From Bacillota bacterium (GTDB lineage: Bacteria > Bacillota > Bacilli > Alicyclobacillales > Alicyclobacillaceae): 14,985 nucleotides of DNA. Under the pieces are notes generated by a model that was given only the letters and a program-made list of their open reading frames with translations, had not been told where the DNA came from and did not search any database. The position numbers were made by a program, and so were the translations under genes. The stretch covers positions 1-14,985 of the forward strand of contig JAKADF010000024.1 of NCBI GenBank assembly GCA_021820805.1, written 5' to 3'. The first letter of the stretch is position 1; each line of letters opens with the position of its first letter. Shown one piece after another: positions 1-7,037 of this stretch.

Positions 1-292
1 ATTGCCCGCCCAATCTACGCAAACAGCAACAAAAGAAGATCTAGTGAAAGGTCCTGATTTATCAGATGAAGGACAAGGCCCGTATACACCTGTAGTTATT
101 GATGGAGTCGTGGATATGAGAAGGCTTGAGTACCGTGGACTATCGATGGATTGGGTAAATCAAAAAATAAAAGAACTCGGTGCGAAATCAATAGAGGATG
201 TAGTATTACTTGGGGTCAGCAAGGACGGAGAAATTATATCAGATATTTTCGACGAACGGAATCAGTCAAAAATTAAAGATCTTGAATTATAG
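1..292 (+). CDS. DUF421/YetF-like membrane protein, C-terminal end (partial)
   Basis: The frame is open to the left edge and ends with TAG at 290-292, so this is the 3' end of a longer gene. The visible 96 residues contain no membrane segment. They look like the soluble C-terminal domain of the DUF421 (YetF/YkjA/YdfR) family: a polar linker, then a strand-like stretch TPVVIDGVVDMRRLEYRGLS, a helix (DWVNQKIKELG) and a closing strand VVLLGVSKDGEI. In that family a short N-terminal block of membrane helices precedes this domain; here it would lie outside the window. Family function is poorly known and has been linked to spore or envelope biology in bacilli. The TTG at position 2 is not preceded by visible sequence, so it should not be taken as a start. 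Assignment rests on remembered family pattern, not on a search. Confidence 0.62.
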   Translation, partial: LPAQSTQTATKEDLVKGPDLSDEGQGPYTPVVIDGVVDMRRLEYRGLSMDWVNQKIKELGAKSIEDVVLLGVSKDGEIISDIFDERNQSKIKDLEL

Positions 293-294
293 TG

Positions 295-340
295 ATCGCC
301 AAAGACCTTTTGAATGGATGTAAAGGTTTGGATGGGCGAT
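295..340 (+). other. imperfect hairpin between the DUF421 gene and the thioesterase gene
   Basis: ATCGCC (295-300) pairs with GGCGAT (335-340), and ACCTTT (305-310) pairs with AAAGGT (322-327), giving a two-part stem. It begins just after the upstream stop codon and ends about 28 nt before the next start. No U-run follows, so it is not a standard intrinsic terminator. It could be an RNA-processing or attenuation element, or simply chance. Confidence 0.3.
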
Positions 341-368
341 ATTCGCGAACCAGTTGGAGTGATTCTAT

Positions 369-791
369 ATGTATGAACGTCGTCTGCGTGTGCGGTTTTC
401 TGAGTGTGATGGGTTGGGGCATGTCAATAATGGAATGTATTTCACCTATATGGAAGACGCACGAACGGAAATTTTTGAGTTATTTAATCCCACACTAGAC
501 CTCTCGTTGTGGAATCTTATTGTCGCAAGCGCTAGATGTGATTTTCTATCGCAAGTTACATTTGGAGAGTGGTTAACTGTGTACACTTGGGTTTCAAGAA
601 TTGGAAACTCAAGTTTTGTTTTGGAACATACGATTCGGAATGAACAAGGGGAGTATGTCGCAAGAGGGCAATCAACACTTATCCAGTATGATTATGCGAA
701 TAAATCTGCTGTTAAGTTGAGTGACACAGTGCGCAACATATTCATGACACATTCGACTGGCCCGGAGGATGCTCCAAAGCTTAGAGGATAA
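369..791 (+). CDS. YbgC/FadM-type hotdog acyl-CoA thioesterase
   Basis: A 140-residue single-domain protein of the 4-hydroxybenzoyl-CoA thioesterase/YbgC-like hotdog fold, usual length for the family. The N-terminal signature is clear: RVRFSECDGLGHVNNGMYFTYMEDAR at residues 7-32, corresponding to the family pattern in which Asp (D14 here) precedes G-H-V-N on the hot-dog helix and acts in thioester hydrolysis. Later strands (TVYTWVSRIGNSSFVLEHTI) fit the antiparallel sheet. It probably hydrolyses an acyl-CoA in the cytoplasm; the chain cannot be predicted. The ATG at 369 has GGAG at 356-359. It lies 76 nt downstream of the DUF421 gene on the same strand. An overlapping frame at 292-498 has no family features and is a shadow. 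Confidence 0.85.
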   Translation: MYERRLRVRFSECDGLGHVNNGMYFTYMEDARTEIFELFNPTLDLSLWNLIVASARCDFLSQVTFGEWLTVYTWVSRIGNSSFVLEHTIRNEQGEYVARGQSTLIQYDYANKSAVKLSDTVRNIFMTHSTGPEDAPKLRG

Positions 792-806
792 TTGAATAGA
801 GATGAC

Positions 807-843
807 AGCCTGAATAGGCAGATATGATTTGGCTATTCAGGCT
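807..843. terminator. 11-bp perfect inverted repeat between convergent genes
   Basis: AGCCTGAATAG (807-817) and CTATTCAGGCT (833-843) are perfect reverse complements with a 15-nt loop. The hairpin lies between the thioesterase stop (791) and the gatD stop (866), where a shared bidirectional terminator is expected. Neither side has a good U-run, so factor-independent termination would be weak. It may instead act as a 3'-end stabilising stem. Confidence 0.5.
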
Positions 844-865
844 ATCAAAATTAAGTTCAGCTGTT

Positions 866-1588
866 TCAAAATACAATTCTTTTTTTCATGAACGCATCAT
901 GTGCAGCAATCTCAAATTCGTCATTTAGAGGAGATAACGTTTGTTTCATCCCAGCGTATGTGAGTGCTGTCTCTAAAACGGCATCTGCAAAACGCGGGTT
1001 TTTTGGAAGCAGCGGTCCGTGGATATAGGTACCAAATACGTTTTGATAGTGAACTCCTTCTTTGCCGTCCTCACCGTTATTCCCATGTCCAGATATGACT
1101 TTTCCAAGAGGCAAGTGGTTGTGGTACGTTCGACCACCATGATTTTCGAAACCCACAATTGAACCAAAAAATTCTGTTTTAATAGCTACATTACCGATAA
1201 GTCGTGGTGTACTTGCTGTTGTATACATGTCAAGTATACCAAGGCCGGCCACCTTGGAACCGTTTGGAAGTTGATAGTATTCACCAAGTAATTGATACCC
1301 GCCGCAAATTGCCAGCAAGGGAAGGCCGGCTTCAACAGCAGCTTTCCACTCTGACTGAAATGGGCGGAGTGTATCGCCAATGAGTGCTTGTTCACGGTCT
1401 GAACCACCGCCAAGGAGTACAAGGTGATATGACGCAAGCTCAAGCTTGTCATGTAATCCAACGGGGATCACGCTTACTTTTATCCCGCGCCATTCCAAGC
1501 GTTTAACAAGAGTAAGGATATTTCCTTTGTCTGCATACAGATTTAGTAAATCAGGATATAGATGCGCGATTTTCAACGAGTTTGACAT
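866..1588 (-). CDS. gatD: GatD, glutaminase subunit of lipid II isoglutaminyl synthase
   Basis: A 240-residue class I-like (CobB/CobQ type) glutamine amidotransferase. It supplies ammonia to MurT for amidation of the D-glutamate of lipid II to D-isoglutamine at the inner face of the membrane. The nucleophile is C95 in AICGGYQLLG and the catalytic histidine is H190 in GTYIHGPLL; both positions agree with GatD as I remember it from Staphylococcus. The N-terminus starts directly with the first strand (LKIAHLYPDLLNLYADKGN), so nothing seems missing. The ATG at 1588 is preceded by an AAGGAAAGG ribosome binding site. It overlaps the 3' end of murT by 38 nt, which implies translational coupling. The stop codon is TGA, relevant to reading the UGA in the peroxiredoxin gene. 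Confidence 0.92.
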   Translation of the reverse strand: MSNSLKIAHLYPDLLNLYADKGNILTLVKRLEWRGIKVSVIPVGLHDKLELASYHLVLLGGGSDREQALIGDTLRPFQSEWKAAVEAGLPLLAICGGYQLLGEYYQLPNGSKVAGLGILDMYTTASTPRLIGNVAIKTEFFGSIVGFENHGGRTYHNHLPLGKVISGHGNNGEDGKEGVHYQNVFGTYIHGPLLPKNPRFADAVLETALTYAGMKQTLSPLNDEFEIAAHDAFMKKRIVF

Positions 1589-2875
1589 TTTCTGTCGCCT
1601 TTCCTTGCAGATAATCAGCTGTGGTGTGTACGAGCGTATAAGTTGTTAATACATAAACCGGGATACCGCCTTGTAAACAGCCAAGTTCGATTGCTTCGTC
1701 TACAGCCTGTTCAACTTCAGGTATTACCTTGATACGGGACTGTGCACACGAAGCGTATTTGAGTCTTAAAGCCATGTCTTCCGCACGAAATCCAGTGGTA
1801 ATGAAGTTTGTAACATTACCAGCATCCGTAAGGTATTCGAAGTCAGCATCCCATAACCATGATACATCTCGTCCGTCCGCAGCCAGGTCATTGATTCCAA
1901 TACAAACTACTTTCGGTCCCTGTTCCATACATATTGCTTGCAAAACGCTGTCGCAGCCTGTTGGGTTTTTGATGAGATTCAAAATCATACTCGGTTCAGT
2001 ATGGAACACTTGCATTCTGCCTGTCGGAGCTTCATATGAAGCAATTCCTTTTTCGACTTCCGCGTATGTAAGTCCGTAAATCCGTGCAGATGAAGCAGCA
2101 CATAGGGCATTGTAAACATTAAACAATCCTTGGACCGGAAGAGTCACCTCATTTCTTAACAGATTGGACTCTTCAACAGTCATGCGACCTTTGTCGTAGG
2201 AGCCTGTAAAATCAAGCTGCGGATGGCAAAAATCACAATTCGGGCATTTATAAATACCAAGTTGTCCATAAATAAACTGTTCATAAATAAGTTCGTATCC
2301 GCAATCCAAGCAGAAAGCACCGTCGCGAATCTGATTGCGGCTTTTGGTGGTTGCTGAATTTGGTGACATGCCAAAATAATAAACATTGTTTGAAGTGTGG
2401 AGACCAATATGTCTTGCTAATGGATCGTCCCCATTCAACAACACACTGCCATGAGTAAGATTTATCCCATCTAAGATTTTTGTGAGGGCAGTGTCGACTT
2501 CACCATACCTGTCTAGTTGGTCACGAAAAACATTCGTTACAGCTGTCAAGCATATGGGCAAATATTTTGCGACTTGTGGGAATGTAGCTTCATCTATCTC
2601 CAGGACAGCTGTTTTGGAACGCATTTTCCCAAACCAGGTTGCGTTTTGCAGTAAAACGGTTGCTATACCCTGAGGCAAGTTTGCACCTTCATCATTTGTG
2701 ACAACGTCCTCTTTTTGGCGTATCATTTTGGAGAGGAAAGAAGTTGTTGTTGTTTTTCCGTTGGTGCCAGTCGCGGGGAAATGCGAAGTGCTAATTTTCC
2801 AGGTAAACTTGTTGCTTTGCGGCCTCGCAATCGAAGAGCAAAAGAAACAAGTTTGCCGAGCCAAATGCCAAGCAT
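1551..2875 (-). CDS. murT: MurT, Mur-ligase subunit of lipid II isoglutaminyl synthase (frameshifted near 5' end)
   Basis: MurT activates the lipid II glutamate with ATP and receives ammonia from GatD. The long frame (to 1551) holds the P-loop TGTNGKTTTT (about 2771-2742), the conserved Asn-Glu-Gly-Ala stretch, a four-cysteine zinc ribbon (CLDCGYEL, then CPNCDFC) and the C-terminal NDLAADGRDVSWLWDADFE motif typical of MurT (DUF1727). The true start is almost surely the ATG at 2875: AAGGAG lies 8 nt upstream (2884-2889) and the peptide begins MLGIWLGKLVSFALRLRGRK, then LPGKLALRIS, as in relatives. That segment is in a different frame from the P-loop; the shift lies at about 2769-2779. The distance from LPGK to GTNGK is also about 15 residues shorter than I remember from S. 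aureus MurT, so a deletion of length 1 mod 3 is suspected. The in-phase TTG at 2864 lacks a ribosome binding site. It may be a pseudogene, an assembly error, or use recoding. Confidence 0.85.
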
Positions 2876-2910
2876 GTTGATATCTCCTTCTTTAGGGCTT
2901 ACCAATCTGG

Positions 2911-2938
2911 ATTATACTATATTCTGTGCCCCTGTACG
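2911..2938 (-). promoter_or_regulatory. putative sigma-A promoter for murT-gatD
   Basis: On the minus strand a perfect TATAAT -10 (2911-2916) is preceded, after 16 nt, by CGTACA (2933-2938), a weak -35 with three of six consensus bases. The -10 ends about 35 nt upstream of the ATG at 2875, with the AAGGAG site between. It lies in the divergent gap shared with the methionine sulfoxide reductase gene; I found no equally good promoter for that gene. Confidence 0.5.
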
Positions 2939-2990
2939 ATGATTTGCTTGAGGTATCCATTGTAATTAAAGCAAGGAGAGGAGTCTTAAT

Positions 2991-3494
2991 TTGTTTACTT
3001 ATACGAAAATTGACGAAACATCAAAAGAAGGTTTGTACGCAGGATTGACAGAGCAAGTTCGGCATCTAATTCACGGGGAAGAGAATGAACTTGCCAATCT
3101 AGCGAATGTAACTGCTCTTATCAATATGCATTTGGATAGAATCAATTGGGTTGGGTTTTATCTTTGTTATGAATCTGAAAAACAGCTTATTCTTGGCCCC
3201 TTTCAGGGGAAACCTGCATGTATCCGGATAGCATATGGGAGAGGTGTTTGCGGGACTGCTGTGAAAGAAAGGTCTCCGATTGTTGTGCGAGACGTATTTG
3301 CGTTCGAAAGTCATATTGCATGCGATCCCGATTCACGCTCGGAAGTTGTAGTTCCAATGGTGAAGGACGGAGTCCTTCTAGGCGTACTTGATATTGACAG
3401 TCCTGAAACTGACCGATTTGACGATGAAGATGCTAAAGGGCTTTCAGCTGTTGTCGATATTCTTATAAGTGGAACTAACTTCCACTCAAGATAG
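2991..3494 (+). CDS. free methionine-R-sulfoxide reductase (fRMsr, GAF domain)
   Basis: A 167-residue single GAF-domain enzyme that reduces free L-methionine-(R)-sulfoxide, using thioredoxin as electron donor, in the cytoplasm. The three cysteines of the family are present: C77 (KPACIRI), C87 (GRGVCGTA) and C111 (HIACDPDSRSE). Their spacing (10 and 24) equals that of the Escherichia coli enzyme (84, 94, 118), the last being the catalytic one. WVGFYLCYE and SEVVVPMVKDGVLLGVLDIDSP are also characteristic. The start is TTG at 2991, supported by AAGGAGAGGAG at 2973-2983. It is divergent from murT and 53 nt upstream of thpR on the same strand, probably one transcript. It was formerly annotated as a generic GAF protein (YtsP) in bacilli. 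Confidence 0.93.
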   Translation: MFTYTKIDETSKEGLYAGLTEQVRHLIHGEENELANLANVTALINMHLDRINWVGFYLCYESEKQLILGPFQGKPACIRIAYGRGVCGTAVKERSPIVVRDVFAFESHIACDPDSRSEVVVPMVKDGVLLGVLDIDSPETDRFDDEDAKGLSAVVDILISGTNFHSR

Positions 3495-3547
3495 CGTAAA
3501 TGGATAATGAATCTTTGCCTTTAGTGGATTCTAGGAGGTAACCAATC

Positions 3548-4099
3548 GTGCCTAGGCTGTTTTATGGAATCGATGTTCCAGTGAGTGTCAAGTCCGAGGC
3601 TAAAATGGCACAAAAGATGTTGATGGAACAAGGAATTGTTGCGGAGAGTTGGACCAATGCAAATCTGCTCCATGTTACCGTATTGTTTTTAGGAATGCTC
3701 GATGCACTCGAAATGCCTAAACTGCTAGCGGCTGGTCAGGATGCTGTGAAAGAAGTTCAACCATTTTTACTGTGGACAGGTGAGTTCGGCTCTTTTGCAA
3801 AGAATCGGATTTTATGGCTCGGTTTTGACGAAAGAAGCGACATGTCGTCTTTAACGAAATTAAATCAGTTGTTACGAAATCGTCTCGCAGGGGAAATACC
3901 TATCGAATTTGATATAAGACCATATCGAGCACATTTGACGTTAGCTCGGAAGTTAAAGGATTCCTCAAAACTGTCACAAGCAACACCGATGTCTAAACAA
4001 GAGATTCCAGTAACAGAGCTTTGTTTGTTTGAATCTACTCGTATCAATGGTATCCTTCAGTACCCAATCCGCAATCGATTTAAGCTTGGCTGTGAATAA
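3548..4099 (+). CDS. thpR: RNA 2',3'-cyclic phosphodiesterase ThpR (LigT)
   Basis: A 183-residue member of the 2H phosphoesterase family, which opens 2',3'-cyclic phosphates on RNA ends. Both H-x-T-x catalytic motifs are visible: H42-V-T44 in LLHVTVLFLG and H129-L-T131 in YRAHLTLAR, at the usual spacing. The N-terminus RLFYGIDVP matches the typical first strand. Start is GTG at 3548 with AGGAGG at 3533-3538. It follows the methionine sulfoxide reductase gene by 53 nt. The TAA stop (4097-4099) lies inside the A-run next to the terminator hairpin shared with the convergent hydrolase gene. Cellular substrate in bacilli is not established; older names call it 2'-5' RNA ligase. Confidence 0.93.
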   Translation: MPRLFYGIDVPVSVKSEAKMAQKMLMEQGIVAESWTNANLLHVTVLFLGMLDALEMPKLLAAGQDAVKEVQPFLLWTGEFGSFAKNRILWLGFDERSDMSSLTKLNQLLRNRLAGEIPIEFDIRPYRAHLTLARKLKDSSKLSQATPMSKQEIPVTELCLFESTRINGILQYPIRNRFKLGCE

Positions 4100-4123
4100 A
4101 AAACAGGGCGTTCAGCCCTGTTT
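4098..4123 (-). terminator. intrinsic terminator of the MBL hydrolase gene, overlapping its stop codon
   Basis: AAACAGGGC (4101-4109) and GCCCTGTTT (4115-4123) form a 9-bp stem with a 5-nt loop. Read on the minus strand the GC stem is followed by six T (4103-4098), a good intrinsic terminator. The TGA stop of the hydrolase (4112-4114) lies inside the loop. On the plus strand only TTT-G-TT follows, so termination of thpR would be weaker. Confidence 0.85.
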
Positions 4124-5056
4124 GTGTTCATAATAATAGATAAGCCCCATAGCATCTAACACCACATCGATATCAAGTGCTTCAATAGCTCCTGGTTGTA
4201 AGCCGCGCCCTGTTAAATCTTGAATGATCCATGTTTGAAGGGCATTGATGATTTCCTCAACTTTAACATTAGGGTGATAACTATTTGCAATGACAGATGC
4301 AAATGCATCAGCAACCCGATTCGTATGGGCAATCGCCTCGTCTTTTGGTGACCTGCCAAAGTGTGTATGGTAAACCCATTCAAAAGGCTGATTTTTCAAA
4401 AATGAGAGTGTTCTATGTACTGCATCGGGGTCAAAATCGACTGGAGAAGATGATGGCATAACAAATTCAAAATCCCAGTTTGTAAATTCGCGGCGATAAC
4501 GAACGCCGATGGCATCACCTGCGAACAGCGCGTTTAAAACCGGGTCAAGAATGGTAAAGTGATGTTTTGCATGTCCGGGAGAGTCAAAAAACGTTAAAGT
4601 ACGCTTACCAATTGTTAGGGTTTCTCCATGTTCTTTGATTAGGATTTGCTCTTGTGGAACTGGTTTAATAGATCCAAACAGTTCGGTCGTTCTCTCATGA
4701 TAAACCTGCTTTGCTCCTTCCCATAACCTTGTCGGATCAATCATATGTCTTGCCCCGCGCGGGTGTACGACTAATTTTGCGTTTGGCGCTTTTTCCATAA
4801 GATGACCGGCGCCGCCAGCGTGATCTAGATGGACATGCGTGACAATTACATAAGCTAAATCGCTTGGTGAGTATCCTCGTGCGGCAAGGCCTCGAATTAA
4901 GGTATCGTGAGAGGCTGCGGAGGCAGTTTCAATTAGAGTGAGCTGTTCATCCTCTATAAGGTATCCGCCTGTGCGATATGGTCGGTTTTGTTCATATAAA
5001 TCCATTAGCCATACGTTATTTCCCATATCGATTAGGGTAGGTTGTGCGCTTGTCAC
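4112..5056 (-). CDS. MBL-fold metallo-hydrolase
   Basis: A 314-residue metallo-beta-lactamase-fold hydrolase. The metal-binding motif is complete: H74-x-H76-x-D78-H79 (VTHVHLDHAGG), H162 (SPGHAKHH), D181 (FAGDAIG) and a later histidine in YHTHFGRSP. The extra C-terminal ~80 residues are helical and may form a lid or dimerisation region. Substrate cannot be told from sequence; glyoxalase II-like thioesters or other small molecules are possible. Start is GTG at 5056, with AAAGGAA just upstream overlapping the end of the FtsW-like gene. The two genes are only 6 nt apart, so they are cotranscribed. The gene ends in TGA within its terminator loop. Confidence 0.88.
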   Translation of the reverse strand: MTSAQPTLIDMGNNVWLMDLYEQNRPYRTGGYLIEDEQLTLIETASAASHDTLIRGLAARGYSPSDLAYVIVTHVHLDHAGGAGHLMEKAPNAKLVVHPRGARHMIDPTRLWEGAKQVYHERTTELFGSIKPVPQEQILIKEHGETLTIGKRTLTFFDSPGHAKHHFTILDPVLNALFAGDAIGVRYRREFTNWDFEFVMPSSSPVDFDPDAVHRTLSFLKNQPFEWVYHTHFGRSPKDEAIAHTNRVADAFASVIANSYHPNVKVEEIINALQTWIIQDLTGRGLQPGAIEALDIDVVLDAMGLIYYYEHKQG

Positions 5057-5062
5057 TGAGTA

Positions 5063-6475
5063 TCATTTCCTTTCAGGCTTGTCTTTTGAATGTAATATTT
5101 TACGATCTCGATAATGCCCATTAGTAGCTCTTGATTCATATTTTGAATGCCAAGAGCCTGAACGGGACTCTCTTTCAGTATGACTGTTGTCACGTTTTGA
5201 CTGCCAAGTATTCAGTGAGTGAACTTGTCCACTCATACTTTGCTTGTTTGCTCGTTTTCGCGCAGTAAACAGGCCGACTTCATCAAGACTGTTTCTCTTT
5301 GCTTTTGACTGAAAATCGCGAACATCATTAACGTAAACGACGTCAGCTAACTCGTCAGCCTCAGGCGCTATCTCCAGTGTTTCACGAGATATGCTAAGAA
5401 GTATACCCATAGCAATCATATTTACGAGAAGCGACGTTCCGCCATAGCTGATAAAGGGCAGCGGAATTCCCGTGACAGGAAGTAACCATGTCACAGCGCC
5501 AAGGTTAATAATTGTTTTTATTATTATCATACTCGTTAAGCCAATTGAAAGCAGCGCACCGAATCTGTCGGAAGCGTGCTTAGCGATTTGGAATCCACGC
5601 CATACTAAAACGGCAAATATAACAAGCAAAGTAACTGCGCCCACGATGCCCCATTCTTCAGTAAACACGTCAAAGATAAAATCTGCATAAGGAATTGGCA
5701 AATAACCCGTTTTCTCGACACTCAAGTCGAAACCGCGTCCAAACCATCCGCCTGCAGCGATTCCAGTTAAACCTTGAATCAACTGATAAGCGGCTCCTTT
5801 TTGATGTTGGAAAGGATGGAAAAATGCCATCATACGACTTGAGCGATAGGAAGCAGTATGAGCTAAAATGTATAAAGTCGGTATTAGCGCAGCAACTGTT
5901 ATAATAATCGGTTTCAGTCGTATGCCCGAAGTGAAAATTAGCACAAGTGCTGTTCCAATGAGTGTCATGGAAGTTCCCATATCGGGTTCAACAAAAATAA
6001 GTACAGTTACCATTGTAATAATCACAAGAGCCGGCCTGAGCCCTCGCTTGAAACTGTGCAAAACAGTCACTTTTTTTGTGAAGAAAAATGCCAAGTAAAT
6101 TGCCATGGATACGATTGCAATTTCTGAAGGCTGAATATGAATGCTTGAGGTGCCAATCCAGCGGGTGGCACCCCCTGCGTGTTTGCCTATTCCAGGAACT
6201 AACACAAGCAAAAGTAAGCCAATGGTTATAAGCAAAATAAGCGGCGCCAATTCATATAATTTCTTATATGGAAAAAAAGTGAATCCGACCATAAGTATCA
6301 CGCCGAGTATAGCAGCAATTAATTGGCGGATTGCAAAGTATGAAGCTGATACACCGTTGTGGAGTGCAAGGACTGTGCTTGCTGAATATACGGTGATGAC
6401 GCCAATGCCTGTAAGTACAAGAACAGTAAAAAACAGGACATAATCTGGTTGATGGCGTTTGTGGTTGTTCTGCAA
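5063..6475 (-). CDS. ftsW: FtsW-type SEDS peptidoglycan glycosyltransferase
   Basis: A 470-residue polytopic membrane protein of the SEDS family (FtsW/RodA/SpoVE), which polymerises lipid II with a partner class B PBP. Seen: YSAS at 30-33 in the first helix, GATRWI, QPSE, EPDMGTS, FGRGF, GYLPIPYADFIFD with the key Asp, and PFISYGGTS near the end of the helices. A basic, Ser-rich cytoplasmic tail of about 107 residues follows. The frame stays open far upstream, but the extra residues are unlike any SEDS protein and include low-complexity sequence antisense to the next gene. I chose TTG at 6475, with AAGGTGA (6481-6487) 5 nt upstream; GTG at 6484 is possible but its Shine-Dalgarno would be too close. 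FtsW versus SpoVE is not settled. Translation initiation may be controlled by the nested repeats upstream. Confidence 0.88.
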   Translation of the reverse strand: MQNNHKRHQPDYVLFFTVLVLTGIGVITVYSASTVLALHNGVSASYFAIRQLIAAILGVILMVGFTFFPYKKLYELAPLILLITIGLLLLVLVPGIGKHAGGATRWIGTSSIHIQPSEIAIVSMAIYLAFFFTKKVTVLHSFKRGLRPALVIITMVTVLIFVEPDMGTSMTLIGTALVLIFTSGIRLKPIIITVAALIPTLYILAHTASYRSSRMMAFFHPFQHQKGAAYQLIQGLTGIAAGGWFGRGFDLSVEKTGYLPIPYADFIFDVFTEEWGIVGAVTLLVIFAVLVWRGFQIAKHASDRFGALLSIGLTSMIIIKTIINLGAVTWLLPVTGIPLPFISYGGTSLLVNMIAMGILLSISRETLEIAPEADELADVVYVNDVRDFQSKAKRNSLDEVGLFTARKRANKQSMSGQVHSLNTWQSKRDNSHTERESRSGSWHSKYESRATNGHYRDRKILHSKDKPERK

Positions 6476-6476
6476 G

Positions 6477-6590
6477 CGCGTCACCTTCCCCTGGTTGAAA
6501 CAAAATTCCTTCTTAAATTCGACAACAGTTGTTCGAATCCCTTCAGGACAAAATGGTTTCAACCTTAAAATTGGATGGTGAGGTGACGCG
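6477..6590 (-). promoter_or_regulatory. structured leader: three concentric inverted repeats covering the ftsW ribosome binding site
   Basis: Three perfect or near-perfect inverted repeats share one centre: CGCGTCACCT (6477-6486) with AGGTGACGCG (6581-6590); GGTTGAAAC (6493-6501) with GTTTCAACC (6556-6564); and ATTCGACAAC (6517-6526) with GTTGT-T-CGAAT (6528-6538). The outer 3' arm in the minus-strand transcript contains AGGTGA, the ribosome binding site of the FtsW-like gene, so the closed form would hide it. No U-run follows, which argues against a terminator of the small gene ending at 6598. It could be a translational switch or a decayed palindromic insertion. Confidence 0.55.
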
Positions 6591-6597
6591 TTTAGAG

Positions 6598-6876
6598 TTA
6601 CCACCAGTGCATGCCAAGGGCGGTAATGCCAATGATGGCGGCGAGAGGAATAGCCATATGCCAACCGCCTCCAGGCCCCATTGGGCCGCCAGGTCCTGGA
6701 CCCATTGGACCTCCAGGTCCCATTGGCATTTGTCTCGGATGATGCTCTGCGGGTACCACGCCCAGAATAATATGATGTTTTGTCAAATTGACAATCACAC
6801 CTTGGAATGTCCCGTAATGTGTGTGACATTGTACATGTTGGCCCAGGAATTTGCGAATATAGTGATGCGTAATCAT
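6598..6876 (-). CDS. small protein with Sm-like N-terminus, GPGGPM repeats and hydrophobic C-terminus
   Basis: I do not recognise a named gene. The 92 residues have three parts. Residues 8-40 (RKFLGQHVQCHTHYGTFQG, then VIVNLTKHHIILG) have the strand pattern of a small Sm-like or SH3-like barrel, as in several short Bacillales spore or coat proteins. Residues 52-71 are a Gly/Pro/Met-rich collagen-like stretch (MGPGGPMGPGPGGPMGPGGG). Residues 75-89 are hydrophobic (MAIPLAAIIGITALG), possibly a membrane anchor, ending HWW. The start is ATG at 6876 with a strong AAAAGGAGG site 9 nt upstream (6886-6894), which makes it a real gene. It is followed by the structured leader and the FtsW-like gene on the same strand. 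A spore or envelope role is inference. Confidence 0.72.
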   Translation of the reverse strand: MITHHYIRKFLGQHVQCHTHYGTFQGVIVNLTKHHIILGVVPAEHHPRQMPMGPGGPMGPGPGGPMGPGGGWHMAIPLAAIIGITALGMHWW

Positions 6877-6936
6877 GGGTATGCGCCTCCTTTTCTCGAT
6901 AGTCTATGGGCCATTTATCCTGCCCGTATCGGCGAA

Positions 6937-6964
6937 TGCACAGTTCGTTAAGTTTTGATATGAT
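6937..6964 (+). promoter_or_regulatory. putative sigma-A promoter for the glycerophosphodiesterase-rodA operon
   Basis: TGCACA (6937-6942, four of six -35 bases) and TATGAT (6959-6964, five of six -10 bases) are separated by 16 nt in the divergent gap. The next gene starts at 7038, giving a leader of about 65 nt. I see no equally good promoter in the following short gaps, in line with one transcript through to mtnE. Confidence 0.45.
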
Positions 6965-7037
6965 GAATTTTTGGGTTGCTTAAATGAACAGAAAGTAAGA
7001 TGCGTGCATAGAGAGTTAGCGCATGGGAGGGCATTAG

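Noticed and set aside
292..498. 68-codon frame overlapping the thioesterase start
   Set aside because: Out of frame with a clear hotdog thioesterase, no ribosome binding site, no recognisable features.
6264..6503. Minus-strand TTG frame at 6503 preceded by AAGAAGGAA, possibly an upstream peptide of ftsW
   Set aside because: Spacing to the TTG is too short and the peptide overlaps ftsW out of frame with no recognisable features; kept only as a remote possibility.
6528..6540. GTTCGAATCC resembling a tRNA T-arm
   Set aside because: The flanks do not form a T-stem and no cloverleaf, anticodon arm or CCA end is present; the bases belong to the inner inverted repeat.
6476..6829. N-terminal extension of the FtsW-like protein to 588 residues
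   Set aside because: The extra residues are antisense to the small Sm-like gene and the repeat leader, have no SEDS character, and the ribosome binding site fits TTG at 6475.
6529..6951. Plus-strand frame of 140 codons over the small Sm-like gene
   Set aside because: It is opposite a gene with a strong ribosome binding site and shows only low-complexity antisense of the Gly/Pro repeat.
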